From Porodaedalea pini (lineage: Eukaryota; Basidiomycota; Agaricomycetes; Hymenochaetales; Hymenochaetaceae), in NCBI GenBank assembly GCA_002794775.1, contig NBAY01000013.1, positions 620,001 to 684,000 of the forward strand: a stretch of DNA of 64,000 nt, in the 5' to 3' direction. The translations under genes were made by a program, and so were the position numbers. The notes under the pieces were generated by a model. That model was not told where the DNA came from, ran no database searches, and saw nothing but the letters and a program-made list of their open reading frames with translations. Positions 1-11,676 of this stretch are shown piece after piece. Each line of letters opens with the position of its first letter. Position 1 is the first letter of the stretch.

Positions 1-43
1 ATCATCAAACTTTTGAATACATTCTTATCTTCTCCGTCTTCTA

Positions 44-1127
44 GGCTCTCCAACAGGTGCAGCAGCAGTATCAGATTGAGATCGCTCGTCAGCAGCACCA
101 GCAGCAGGCCGTTCCAAACCGTCGCTCCTCGCAGCAATATGCGGAGCAGCCCTTCTCTGCGGCCCCTGGCGCGACGACCTTCATGAACCATCGCGCTTCG
201 CAAGCCGAACAGCTCAAGTCGCAGCTTCACTTGAACCCGAGGGGTGGTCAGGAGGAGCATCAGGTGCCAATGACTGCGTCTCTAGGCGGGAGATTCGGCG
301 GCAGACTGAACCCGAATGCTTCCACCTTCCGTATGGGTGGCTTTCCCGAGGAAGAAGAAATGTCTAATGCGCAGAGGATGGGAACCAATGCACCTGTCAA
401 CCCACCGATGACGGCTGGCCTCACGACTGTCATTTCGGGTGGCACGGCGCTGAGCACGGCTAGTAATGCTAATGGAAACAATGCTTCGGCGGGTACAGGA
501 ATGACGCAGAGCAAGAGCGACACTTCGCTCAATTGGCGTCGGGGTGGCAACAACTCCGTTCTGAGCGGCAGTCGTACTGCTTCTGTTAGCGTCAGAGTCA
601 CGCCGCCACCCGGAGAGCGCACGTCTTCACCACCAGGACTTGTTAAGGCCCATCGACCCGAGCCGCTGCGCTTCTCGGTTGTCAACGACGAGCCCAGCAC
701 ACCGCTTGTCATAGTGGACAGTTCGGATGGTGAGACCGTCGATGACGGTGACGACGGGTCTTCGAGCTCCAGCTCCAAATCTGAGCCCACGACGCCGCCA
801 TCGGGTGGGTCTTCTGTGCCTCCCTTGTCTCCGAGGGAGGTGGCGTCCAAACGCCTTTATGAAGGTCTTGGCATCGGTCGTCCCGTTCCCCAGTCCGCTG
901 CAGTTCACACTTTGAGCTTCTCAGGTTCAAAGTTTGTGCCGCACACGAGCGCGGGGTCAACCTTCCCCAACCGGGTCAGCCAGCCGTCGCGCCAGCCGCG
1001 CGGCCCGCCCTCGGGTGATGAGCTAGGACCCAAAAACTTTGCGTCGCGCATTAGGAGGAAAGCCATTGGTGGCCTTGGCGCGATGTTGGACGCCAGGGTG
1101 AGCCGTAGAGAAATCGAGGCTTTCTGA
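44..1127 (+). CDS. 3' terminal exon of a disordered Ser/Gln-rich protein (partial)
   Basis: Last exon of a gene that begins upstream of the window. An intron acceptor (tctag) ends at 43 and the frame stays open to a TGA at 1125-1127, giving about 360 residues. The start of the exon is Gln-rich and likely helical (QQQYQIEIARQQHQQQ). The rest is low in complexity: Gly/Asn/Ser-rich stretches, a Ser-Pro-rich part around codons 195-210, an acidic DSSDGE...DDGDDG patch followed by a Ser run, and a basic tail with SRIRRKAIGG. No catalytic domain is visible. Fungal proteins of this kind are often regulatory or RNA-associated, but the sequence does not show a function. The antisense open frames over it are shadows of its GC-rich codons. 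The strand and the end are well supported; the identity is unknown. Confidence 0.75.
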
Positions 1128-2115
1128 GCAAGCTCGCTTTCTGCGAGAGTGACGCGATTGTCCAGGTCGCACGAATCCCTCGTTCTATCGTCCATGCGTT
1201 CCCTTCATGCAATTTCCTGCTTTCTTGCTCTTGTTCAAGTTCCTTATCACCCCTTCCGTATTCCTCGCTCGTCCTTGCTGCTTTGATTACTACAAATCGT
1301 ACCATTCGGCACGGACAGGAACTCTTGAGAGAATGTTTCGCGAAACACCAGGCCCCACCTTCTTTACCCCTTTTACTCCCTTCCTTTTGTGTTCCGTTAT
1401 CATATAGGTCGCCGCATAAGTCGGTATGCCTCTGCCTTGAAAGTCCTACACCTGTCTTTTTCTCTTTGCTTCACTTCACATTTACTGGAAGTTTGTCTGT
1501 CGTCATTCGACGAACCACCATTCAAGCGCAAGCATGCGCAATATGTCCTGTAGGCTGTCGCTTCGTCTGTATCCTGTTGCTCAACACTTTTTTTGTGGTG
1601 GAATAGATAATTCGGCGAGGAAAATACACAGCTGGATTGTTTCTGCGATATAATTGGGTCCGTGCTTATTGGGTGCGCTGATCACTTTGTTCGCTTCGTT
1701 TTCCTATGATGTTCGTCTTTTCTTCACCGCCTCATCCTTTATCGTCTGAGGGCCATACTCCGTACATACTTGCGGGCTAGTTCTAAATAGTAAAAAAATA
1801 TAACGCTGTATCGAGTTTGAACGCACCACTCCATTTGTATTCTTTCTGAAAATATTATGCCTCACCCTCCTTATTCAAGGCCCCCTAGGAAGCAACAATA
1901 CACGCACAATGAAGTTCGGCATCATCTTCATCGGTCATAATAATCAGATTGGTGCTTAGCAGCCCTTCTCCATATCCAAACTGCTATCGCTCACTTTGCA
2001 AATAAGAGCGATTCTTTGCCGATGAAGATCGAGACAAACAAATTAAACACAAGAGGACGACAGATATCACAAGCACAACCCATGAACTATTGAAATTGCC
2101 AGTTGTACACACAAG
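1128..2115. other. Convergent intergenic region
   Basis: Lies between the stop of the first gene and the stop of ERB1. It is pyrimidine-rich up to about 1600 and AT-rich after that, as expected for two 3' UTRs facing each other. The short open frames here lack domain similarity and splice support. No RNA gene was recognised. Confidence 0.6.
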
Positions 2116-4819
2116 CTATGCGCACCATACGCCGACAGTACAATCTGCGGCCGCGCTCACAAGCCATGGCTGCCCGGGGCACCAGCGCACTTGCAGCACG
2201 CCCAGCCCGCTTGTGATATCGTGTCCGCGCAGGACCTTCAGCGGGACGATGAGCGGGTCCGTCATCAGGTCGCTGTATACGCGCGCGTGGAACACCTGCA
2301 CCGTGCCGTCGTCGGAACTCGACGCGAAGAGCGGATACGATGGATGGAACGCAAGCGAGCGGATGGCGCGCGAGTGGTATCTAGATGAATGTGAGAAAGT
2401 ATAGACGGCGATGAGTGGCTAATTGAAATGCGCAGAGAATTAAAAAATCTCACCGGAGGACTTTGTAGGGTCTGTTGCTCAGCTCAAGGTCGAACCAGCA
2501 TAGCTTACGGTCGTAACCGCCGACTATCAGATGGTCGCCGGACGGGTGAATGTCCATCGACGAAATCCATTTTAAACCAGGAGTTAATGCCTTCAAGAGC
2601 TTCTGCCCGGCCAGATCGTATATGCGAACATATCGTTGGGTCTATGGAAGAAAGCCTCAGTAGAATCGAGGGAAGATGGAGGGAAGTCTACAACAAACGT
2701 ACTGCGACGAAGAAGTGCGGTTTTGTAGGGTGGAAGAGCACGAACTGAACGGAGCCCTTGACCTTCTTAAACGGCGCTTGGGAATGGCGACGAGTGATCT
2801 GGTGTATCCATACGGAGCCCTGATCCTTGCCAGCTGAGCCGAAAATTGAGTTACCTTTTCTTTGGAGCAGTGAAAATAGTCTAACTTACAGACAGAGGCG
2901 ACATAATCGCCGCGCTTATGCCAGACGATTTGTTTTGGAAGGCCAGAAGTCTGGGAGAGCTCAAGGGTAAGAATAGGGGATGTAGAAGAAGGGTCGAAAT
3001 TGCTGGCAGAAGTAGATGCCCACTTGACGGGTGAGGGTGTTGCTAGGGAAGGAGGGAGCGTCGCAGGAGAAAGGACATTAAGGGTGGAGGAAAGGAGGAT
3101 CGGAGAGAGATTAGGTGGTACGAGAAAGTGAAGGTGGTCTTCACTGAATTGAGCATATGTGAGTTTCACAGCTGAGGCTAATAGAGATTGAGCTTACACG
3201 CCAACAACAAAATAACTGACGTCAGCCCGTGGACACCACTGGATTGCGCCAATCTGGCTGTCGAATTTCCATCTTTTTACTTCGCGGCCAACGAGGATCT
3301 CCCACAGGCTCACCACACCGCGCTCGTCCCCACTTACTACCCACGCACCATCCGGACTGATGCTAAGGCACCGCACACCTGCATTGCCGTCATGCCGGAA
3401 GCGCAACGCACGGTAGTTTGGGAACGGCTTCAAACTGCTTGGACTTGGTAATTTCGGGATAAGATCGTCCGGATTCATATCAAGCCTTTTGCGTTGTATC
3501 CGTGGTGCTAAATAAAGATCCAGCTGGCGCGAGAAACGCTCCTGGATGAATTGGTCGTACGCGGGCACAAGCCTCAACGAGCCATATTTTTGCGGAAGGA
3601 AATCACGATCGCGGTCCTCCTTATCAGTCTCCTCCCATTGTTTCCGCTCAGCGTCGGTCGGAAGATACTCTTCTGGGGGATTATAAGACTCGGCATTAGT
3701 TGGTAAGCGCGGCTTGGGCGCAGGAAGCGGAGGCGGGTGATCTGCAGAAGGCTCCGACCAGATATTGTAGAATTGAGGATCAGTGGTAGCAGTTTTGGGT
3801 TTTCTCGGGATGATACGCCCTTGGCGGATAGCACGAACGATTTTCATGACCTGTATGTGTGCCCAAGGAAGGTAAACTAGCATCCCAAAACACGTAAGCA
3901 TGAAATCCTGCCTTTTGCTTTTCCCATTTGCTGGGTACCCAGCGGCGCTTCGGTTCAGGCGCAGCAGAAAGGGGCATGACCTCTTCCTTTCCCTTGCCTG
4001 TGAACCATTCAACGGTCGGTTCGTATGGGTCGTACTCTGCGTCAGGGTTCTCGTTTGCATGTAATCGGCGAATAATTTCGAGCTCTTCCGCAGTCAAGGG
4101 TTTGTCGCTTTGAGTCGACTTGTCGAACCCAGAAGTCCTGCATATCGAGAAGGACTAAGTGCCACAGAAAAGTAAGTGACTAAGTAGGCCTACCATGCCG
4201 AAGGGTCTTCGACAGTCCTAAGGAATTTATCGAGTTCATCCCCTCTTGCTGGTCTAAGGACCTTTTTACCATTGATATCATATCCTATGTGAGGAAGATC
4301 GTCATACCAGTGCATTGGCACATTTCCAATGCGGTTAGGATCCTTCCTGAAAAGTCAGCAGAGATATCAACCTTGAATTTGGATGAGACGTACTTCCTCA
4401 GTGGAGGAATCCGAGTCATAGTCAGGCTCAATTACCGGATACACCTTCTTAGGCTTCCCAGTAATTTTTGATTTGATTGTTTTTGCACGAGGAAATACGT
4501 GAAGGCTGTCGTCTGAAGCCTCTCCTTCATCAGTGTCCTCTTCACCGGTTTCTGCTTCGTCCTCGTCTTCGTCCTCCTCCTCGTCTTCGTCCGCTCCATC
4601 CTCTTCACCTTCTGAGTCACTTCCGACATCGAGCTCTGGAAATTCTTCAGAGTCCTCATCGTCCACCGAGCCATCCGAGCCATCCTCTCCTTCTCCCTCT
4701 TCCTCACTCTGCATTTCAAGGCCGACGTCGTCCGGGAAGTTCGTCTTTTGAGGCGGCAGAGCAGCATCTTCGGAAGTGTGTTTCCGCTTTTTTGCGCCGT
4801 TTGCGACGCGTCCAGACAT
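2116..4819 (-). CDS. ERB1: Ribosome biogenesis protein Erb1/BOP1
   Basis: Erb1 is the scaffold of the PeBoW complex (Nop7-Erb1-Ytm1), needed in the nucleolus for 27S pre-rRNA processing and 60S assembly. The ATG at 4819-4817 ([14 protein letters not shown]) opens an exon of 142 codons with a long Asp/Glu-rich stretch at about residues 37-110. The BOP1NT domain follows: the start of one exon near 4137 reads [20 protein letters not shown], followed by [10 protein letters not shown]. The next exon carries [13 protein letters not shown] and the first WD40 repeats ([19 protein letters not shown]). More WD40 blades are encoded in the exons down to 2116 ([38 protein letters not shown]). The last exon ends in [14 protein letters not shown]. 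Total length is about 800 residues, normal for the family. Introns with GT-AG ends join all the blocks in frame. It shares a 155-bp divergent promoter with ARP4. Confidence 0.95.
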
Positions 4820-4974
4820 ACTTTGAAGTCGAAATTTTTGATGGAACAAAGGCTCGAATTTTTGCGGAAGAGACAAAATATGCTTGTGCTGTTTCGATCG
4901 ACGGTCACGTGTCCCAGTTGCGCGTTCGCAGTGAACTATCGAAGTTGAGGCGCGCGATCTACAACCCTGTCGAA
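4820..4974. promoter_or_regulatory. Divergent promoter ERB1 / ARP4 with E-box
   Basis: 155 bp separate the two start codons. A palindromic E-box CACGTG lies at 4906-4911 in the context GGTCACGTGTCC, the core bound by Cbf1-type bHLH factors in fungi. Sharing of one promoter is inferred from the spacing. Confidence 0.55.
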
Positions 4975-6900
4975 ATGGTCAACTACGGCGGCGGTGAGTA
5001 CATAAGTTCTAAAATAATGGGAGACGCTCCTCAATGAACTCATAGATGAGGTCTCTGCACTTGTGCTCGACATTGGCACCTCTTCTGTGCGTGCTGGGTA
5101 TGCCGGCGACGACACACCAAAGGCCATAATACCCACCTCGTACGGCTATACTGAAGATGCAAGCAGCGGGCAGGACGTTTCTATGGGTGATGTCGACAAA
5201 GAAAGTGCTGGGAATGGAGGGGACGTGACTGCTGACGCGAACGTGCCTTCAAGCAGTAAGAATGTCAAACTGCACATTGGCCAGCATGGACCTTCGATGT
5301 TCCGACCCAATATGCATGTTGGGAATCCCATGAACGGCGGACTCAGTATGTTACAGATACATTTCAAAGGGTTGGTTTTGACTAATTTTCCATTCCGTAC
5401 AGTCGAAGACTTCACGCCTATCCCTGCTCTCATCCGCAATGTTCTTGAAGATAATCTCCGCACCAATCCCTCCGAACATCCAATTCTCGTGACGGAACCT
5501 GCATGGAACACAGCCGAACACCGTGAGCGTATGGCAGAGATTATGTTCGAAGAGTTCCAGGTTCCCGCGTTCTACATTGCAAATACCGGCGTGTTAAACG
5601 CGTAAGTGCTCTACCAAAGCCAATTAATAAAAACTGACAACAGGAAAGTTTTGCTTCAGGCAAGGGCACCGCGCTAGTTATAGACATCGGGCACTCAGAG
5701 GCAAGTGTAACGCCTGTAGTTGACGGATTTGTTTTGCGCAAAGGCCAGTTCTATTCATGCCAGACTGAACACCAAGACTGACACATCTTCTTCTGCTCCT
5801 TAGGTCTTGCACATGCTTCTTTGCCGCAATTTGTGCGCGCACATGCAAAGCACATACTCGCAAACCCCACTCCGATGCGCCAGGCAATCCAACTCCTTCC
5901 CCACCAGCTTATTTCTAATAAACGAGTGCGTAGCTTCTCATATTCAGGCGTCAGGTCTTCTCTGTATGCTTACCAACACTGAATCACAAACAGGCTGTGG
6001 CTGATATGGCCCAACCGATATTTACCCTGCGCGAAGACCGCGTTGCCGCGGTGACACCGACTTGGCGGCAATGGTATGAAGACCATGAAGTCGATGAATG
6101 GATAATGAGCGTTGGAGCGGTTGTTGATCAGGGTTGGAACGAACAGTGCGTGACTCCTAATTAATATTGCTGTGAGATCACACCTATTCAACGTCGTTGT
6201 GAATGTCCATAGACTAGTTTCTCAGCGGCCGCAACGACCATACGAGTTTCCGACGGGCTACAATCAGTGGTTCGGCGTCGAGCGTTTCATGGTCGGAGAG
6301 CAGTACTTTGCACATGCGCCTGGATTAGTTGTATGTGCCTAACCCCTCCCCCCCCCCTTTTTTTTTCAAAATTCTCAGATTAAAGCCTTACCCTAAATTC
6401 TTTGAAGCAATCAAACCCGAATATTCCGAAAACCTTACCGAACCTCATCGCACAGTCCCTTTCCGCATGCGAGCCCGATCTTCGTGCGGTACTTCTGGCA
6501 AACGTTGTGCTCAGCGGTGGCGGAAGCCTCTTGGCAGGTCTCTCTGACCGCTTGCACAATGAACTTGCGCGGAACTTCCCTCATGTCAGTCATCAAGTGC
6601 TTTAAAGATCTGCTTCTCGATACTAATATCGTTATGCTTCTCGTGATCTAATCTGATGCTGATGAAATGTTCAGATGAAGATACACGCGCCTGGGAACCC
6701 GACAGAACGCCGTTATGGCGGTTGGCTCGGAGGCAGCATTCTTGCGAGCCTCGGAACATTCCACCAGCTTTGGATCAGCCGCGAGGAATGGCAGGTCAGT
6801 CTCTTCTTTCCAATGGCTTATATGGGAGCGCCTGAAGCAGTATGTCCTTTCCGACTTGTAGGAACACGGAAAGGCAATCGTCGCACAGCGGTGTAAATAA
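4975..6900 (+). CDS. ARP4: Actin-related protein 4 (NuA4/SWR1/INO80 subunit)
   Basis: Arp4 (BAF53 in animals) is a nuclear actin-related subunit of chromatin-remodelling and histone-acetylation complexes. The first exon is only 19 nt (ATG at 4975) and splices to 5046, giving [20 protein letters not shown], the BAF53-type N-terminus. Next come [20 protein letters not shown], an acidic/Ser insert, [25 protein letters not shown] and a nucleotide-binding block [20 protein letters not shown]. The end has [35 protein letters not shown] and WISREEW. The stop TAA is at 6898-6900. All the actin-fold blocks are in order with 50-60 bp introns between them. The acceptor after VLNA is read as ggaaag, which gives AFASGKG and keeps frame. 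The intron around 6330-6366 has a C10-T9 tract. Confidence 0.95.
6348..6366 (+). repeat. C10-T9 polypyrimidine tract in an ARP4 intron
   Basis: A run of ten C is followed directly by nine T, upstream of a probable splice acceptor in ARP4. It is a natural polypyrimidine tract and is also prone to length errors in sequencing. Confidence 0.8.
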
Positions 6901-9518
6901 TGGGAGCGATGTTGATGCTCCTTTTCTTGTTTGTCCTAGTTCGTTAGGGAAAAGTATAGGTACTTGGCGACTATATGTATCGTTCTGTAAAACCAATAAC
7001 TCTGACCCAGCAAGCGCACGTCTTCCGAGGAGATCTGTACATATGCATATTTATAAATGCATATTCTCTTGCTCCGGGAGATGCGGAGGTTTTGACAACA
7101 GGCTTATGGTTTTTGATACTTTCTGATACTTTATTCTCGTCTTCCTGCTCTTCGTTGCGCGTGCAGCATTTGCTCATTTGATGTTCCAAATGACAATATT
7201 AATGGTCAGTGGAGCGCAAGGAAGAAGACTCGATTCATGTCCGCTGTCCACGCATCTCAGTGAAATTTGCACTCGGTTCTCATCTGGCAGCGGAGCCTTG
7301 TGTAGAGGCCGCGAGCGCTCCAAAACGACGTACGACGCGAGCATCATCCGATGTGCTGGCTTGGGAAGCAGGATGCACGGAAATTTTTCGAGCATTAATA
7401 TTGCCTCTCGACTCGGAGGTGTGAACTCTTCGGTGATTAGATTCTGCTGTGTTCTAGGCGCCGAGTAGTATTAGAAGCCAGTGGTAATACACTGGTATGG
7501 TAGAGATGAAGCAGAGTCGTATGGAAGTATCTCGGCGATTTATTGCGAACAAGGAAATTCCATGCACCGCGTACATGTACTATAGTACTGTCTGTATGCC
7601 ATGGATAGTGGGTCCATCATGATGGCATGCCGAATTCGGTCAACGAGATCGGCAGGATCGACAGAACTTGAAGTTCTGACAGTCGTTTCATTGGTGAACA
7701 CTGTGAATTGTTGGCCAGAAGAGTACTAGTGTATTTCTATGCAAATGCAAAGAGGGCCAACGTGAGATCAAAAGAAAGAGGAAGATGGAAACAAAGGAGA
7801 ATAAAATGCGAGAAAGTTTGATTCAAGCAGACGTCAAGCTTCCTTTTACAATATTAATGGTAGCAGCTGCCACTAGTACTGCGCCGCCATGTCCTGCTAC
7901 TACAGACTACAAGGCCTGGACTCGGAATCATAATTAATATTGGCTAACATAAGAAATTTTACAGCCACCTGGCTGTTCTTCCCGTTCTGTGGCGTTGCAT
8001 TTTCCGAGACAATAATGTAAAATTGTAGGTATAAATGGAATCATGCATATGGCGTTAGAGTAGAAGGTTTAAGGTAACTTGAACTGCTTAAACTTCCCCA
8101 CCTATTGTCTTTCTTCGACAGACGGTGAAATTGAGCATATACTTGGACGGTTGGACCATATGCATGCCCGTGATCGACGCGAGGATCGGCCAATCCGCGT
8201 TCTTGTGACGCGACTGCGATCTTCCACTCTCTAGATCTGCTACCCTTGGGCCCATTCTCAACGTTAACACACGCCCCGATGGTTCTCTGTTAATGACTGC
8301 CAAGTCCTTGGCGATCATCGATACATTAGCTTGTTCCAAATTTCCTCGACCTTATTGACACGACGCTCGGGGAACGACTCGGTACGTCAGCTACTCTGTC
8401 AGACGACTTTGAAATCCCGAATATTATCAGAAAATGAGTTTGATTTCCAGCTGGTTACGGGAGCCATTTATCAGTTGCTCGCTGTTATGCCCGTAGATCC
8501 TCGGGCACGAGTACTATGCCGGCGTATGTGGCGTCTGGCAGTGTCCTTAACGTCCCACGATTGGCCCAAGTCCTATTTCTTTGCTTCCGGATCTGAATTG
8601 GACCCGAGACAAATTGCGAAGAAGCGTAGTCTTCGGGGGAAGCACGTATAGGGAGGTTAACGTTCCCGGCGATGTGCCTCACGGGTGACAACACCCGTTT
8701 AACTAGACCAGATCCAAGTCTTGCTCGATCTTGAATACTAGTACGCCGTTGTGGATCGGATCTTGGGTGTTTAAAATTGACACTTTAGCAGCGAGATGTG
8801 TCAGTATCAAACGTTGCGTGAGCTGCCGATCAGAGTTTAATACGAGACATATGGCTAATTCATATTTCAGCCAACCACTTCGCTTTGACGTTTGGCAACG
8901 CCGTCTTCTTTGCGACGCATACTGGCCAGCAAATAATGGTGTCCTTGGGTCCTTTTGTGTGCTCGGCGGCTCCGACTGGGAGCGCACTACATCTACCGGA
9001 CTGGCGGGCGCTGCGGATAGGCAAGCCGTTAATTATACCATTGGTGTTTCTACCATCCGGAATATGGGATGCGAAAGAAGAGCTATTTTGTGACCCGCAA
9101 GGAGCGTAGGTTCTGGCGTTGCAGATCTGATGCCTTCCGCATCAGGAATCATAACGGACGAGGCTGGGACTTCGATCAGCATGCAGCGACCCATTTAGAG
9201 CTGCGCGTCCTGTGTGCTGAGTGTGCATATGCCGACCTCCTGACTTCGAGGTCCTTTCCCTCCTTTGATCTTCTTCCCTCGCCGCGTCTTCCGTCATTCT
9301 CGCCACTCCAAAAGGTCTCATTGACACAGAAGCTGCGAGCCCACGCGCTTCCCTCGGTCTTTCCTGCGCGAAGCCCTCCCGCTTCTCGAGCACCCTGCGC
9401 GCCTTTTATCCCCCGTCTCCTCCTGCTCTATTTCCACCCCTCCTCCTCCCTCACTCCCTCCTCCTGCCCTTCTCTCTTATTTGCTATACCCTCCCGAGGC
9501 TGCCTCCGTTTCTGAGCT
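6901..9518. other. Gene-poor region
   Basis: 2.6 kb with no frame that shows recognisable domains or a consistent exon chain on either strand. It holds several AATATTAATGG-like words (about 7195 and 7849) and a perfect 6-bp inverted repeat at 7478-7495. The last 300 bp before 9519 are CT-rich, as is common in fungal promoters and 5' leaders. Open frames of up to 148 codons (for example 9069-9515) are compositional. Degenerate coding sequence cannot be excluded around 8330-9110. Confidence 0.5.
7478..7495. repeat. Short perfect inverted repeat
   Basis: CCAGTG and CACTGG flank a 6-base AT-rich spacer (GTAATA), forming a possible hairpin. There is no T-run or neighbouring gene that gives it a clear role. 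Confidence 0.5.
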
Positions 9519-11454
9519 ATGGTCGACTGGAACTCTGAAGCTGAGATCGCAAGAGATGAGCGTGAGTAATCTACTGTGCCACCAGACGTCATTCCCTAAC
9601 TAGCGCGTGCACAGAGGCGTTCCAAAATGTAATTTATTCACTATTCGGCCTCTATGTCTGGGAGTTGTTTCAGACCTCAGGCGTCGAGTGGTCGCTCCTC
9701 GTGACCCGTCAGCGCAAGTTCAGGTGGCCGATGGTCTGTACTTTTCTCTTATTCGCTCTTAGCGTGCAATTTTAATTGATACTTGTTCCAGAGTGCGTAT
9801 TAGACGTCTACATTTGCATCCGGGTCCTTTCCTGACATGCATCCAGTATTCTACTTCTTGTGCCGATATTGCATGCTGTGGGCACTTATTGGCTTGTGAG
9901 TCCTGCAAGCAACCTATCACTTTGAACGGAGCTAACATGCAAATATAGGATCATCTCTTTCAACGTGACTCGGGAGGTGAGTCTTTGAGAGTCTGTCTAC
10001 TCTATCGATGAGTTCAACAAGGCCTAAACTTATCAGGTTAACTGCGGGGTGAGTCTGTTCAGTTGGCCCCCCTAGCCAAAATATATGCTCATCACACTAA
10101 TTTTATGCAGGCTCTGTACACCTTCAATTCATGGACGGGCAACATGGCAATTCTGAGCGCCTCAACATCGCTGATGATCAGAACGTATGTTAGGCTATCA
10201 GTACTGCGCCGCACGCCAATCTCACTTCTATCGATTTCATATCCCAGGATCGCGATCTGGGAACGGAAACTGACCGTGGTCGTCCCTCTTCTTATTCTAT
10301 GTCTCGCACACTGGGGCCTACTCTACCACGGTATCATTATAGTACGCGCAACGTGGGACCCAACAGGGGCAGACTGTCTCGTGAATCAGACGAATTCGGC
10401 TGTCCTGAAGTTCACATTCTTCGCCAGTGCGTTGAGGTCGTCCCTTTCATGCATGGCGATCTGATTAATGAGTTGTTTGAATTATCAGCGATGGGCTTCG
10501 ACCTCATTATTTTCATCTATACATGCACCGCACTGCTGAGAAACTCGACCCGATCCGGGCTCTGGCATCTTCTGTTCCGAGATGGGCTGATCTACTGGGT
10601 CGTGACATTCTCGGTCAACGCCATTCCTGCCGTAAGCCCGCTTTTATCTACTTCCTTTGTGTGTGTTTTAAGTGTGTCTTGCGGAATGCAGGTTCTGAAT
10701 AGCTTGGATCTGAACAGTGAGTATTTGGATTTTTTATGTGAGGTCATAGTGCAATTGCTGACGCATTTCCTAGCTCCTATGAACATGTAAGGAGTTCGTA
10801 CTGGAAGTGCGGGAGTATTATAAACTTATTTCATCTCACAGCATCGCGACCGTCCCAGCAGCTACCGTCGCGTATGTCTTCTGCGACGCGTTTTACTTTA
10901 CGTTTAACGCTGAATTATGCTGATAGGTCGATTGCCGCCTGCCGCTGCGTTGTCCGCCTTCAAGATTACGGGAATGCTGAGGTATATGTGAACAACGCAA
11001 GTGGCGTGGGATCCATGGACGGCCGGGTGCGTTTCTCATCTGCTGCCGGGGTTGGTATTACCAGTATCGGGAAGCCGCCTCGCTTCCCGCGTCCTGAGGT
11101 GCACATCCGCACGGACCAGATTACGATGGAAAATCTTGGGTAAGTCGTTGCTCAAGTCTTTTAATTTAATTTTAATTTTCTGCATTTTCTATTCTTTTCT
11201 TTTATTCTATGTATTTCTATTTATTTTTCCCTCTTTACTCTCCTTTTGATCTTTTGCTTTGGTTCGCCTTTGCTGAAACGATGCTAACGGGTTAATTCGC
11301 TTGGACGGACAGCGTTGTGGAGTACGAAGACACGAATGCTAGCTCTGCGATCACAGCGGACACTTTGAAGACGCCCCGAGATCTCGAGGAAGGTCCGGAC
11401 GAAGATTTCATCAAATACGACAGAGATGCTACGTTCCTTGGTCATCGCGAGTAA
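9519..11454 (+). CDS. Seven-transmembrane protein of an unnamed Agaricomycete family
   Basis: ATG at 9519 (MVDWNSEAEIARDE) and stop TAA at 11452-11454, with about ten small exons. Hydrophobic segments in order: FQNVIYSLFGLYVWELF, YFLCRYCMLWALIGL, the segment after REVNC with WTGNMAILSASTSLM, KLTVVVPLLILCLAHWGLL, MGFDLIIFIYTCTALLL-like, FRDGLIYWVVTFSVNAIPAV and the IATVPAATVASIAACR segment. A cytosolic tail of about 100 residues follows, with Gly/Ser and acidic parts (DLEEGPDEDF). The motifs EVNC.ALYTFN, IAIW and RDGLIYW typify a large, uncharacterised mushroom membrane-protein family with GPCR-like topology. A receptor role is only inferred from topology. It lies tail to tail with another 7TM gene of a different family. 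Confidence 0.85.
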
Positions 11455-11676
11455 TCAGTTCGGTAGTTTTTGTTCATTTGACTTCTTCCTTTCTTCCATT
11501 CTACGTTCCTTCCCTCTCATTTCACGGCTGCAGACTATCGAAGACAAAATGCAGGTAGTTCTTCAAGGCTTCAACTCTTTTTTTTGTGTGTGTGTATCAC
11601 TTCGTAGCGAATCTCGAGTATCCGATATATCATCATGATCAAGCTCTTTTTGCGAACCTTCTCTCCCGCGTTCGTG

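Noticed and set aside
260..850. 196-codon open frame on the minus strand
   Set aside because: It lies antisense to the exon at 44-1127, has no domain, and comes from the GC-rich codons of the sense gene.
4477..5037. 186-codon plus-strand frame rich in Pro/Leu/His/Arg
   Set aside because: It is antisense to the acidic exon of ERB1 and crosses the ERB1/ARP4 promoter; its composition mirrors the GAA/GAC repeats.
9069..9515. 148-codon frame before the 7TM gene
   Set aside because: CT-rich promoter or leader sequence giving Ser/Pro/Leu runs; no domain and no conserved start.
11580..11600. T-run followed by (GT)n as a possible promoter or Z-DNA element
   Set aside because: Too short, and located between two convergent 3' ends.
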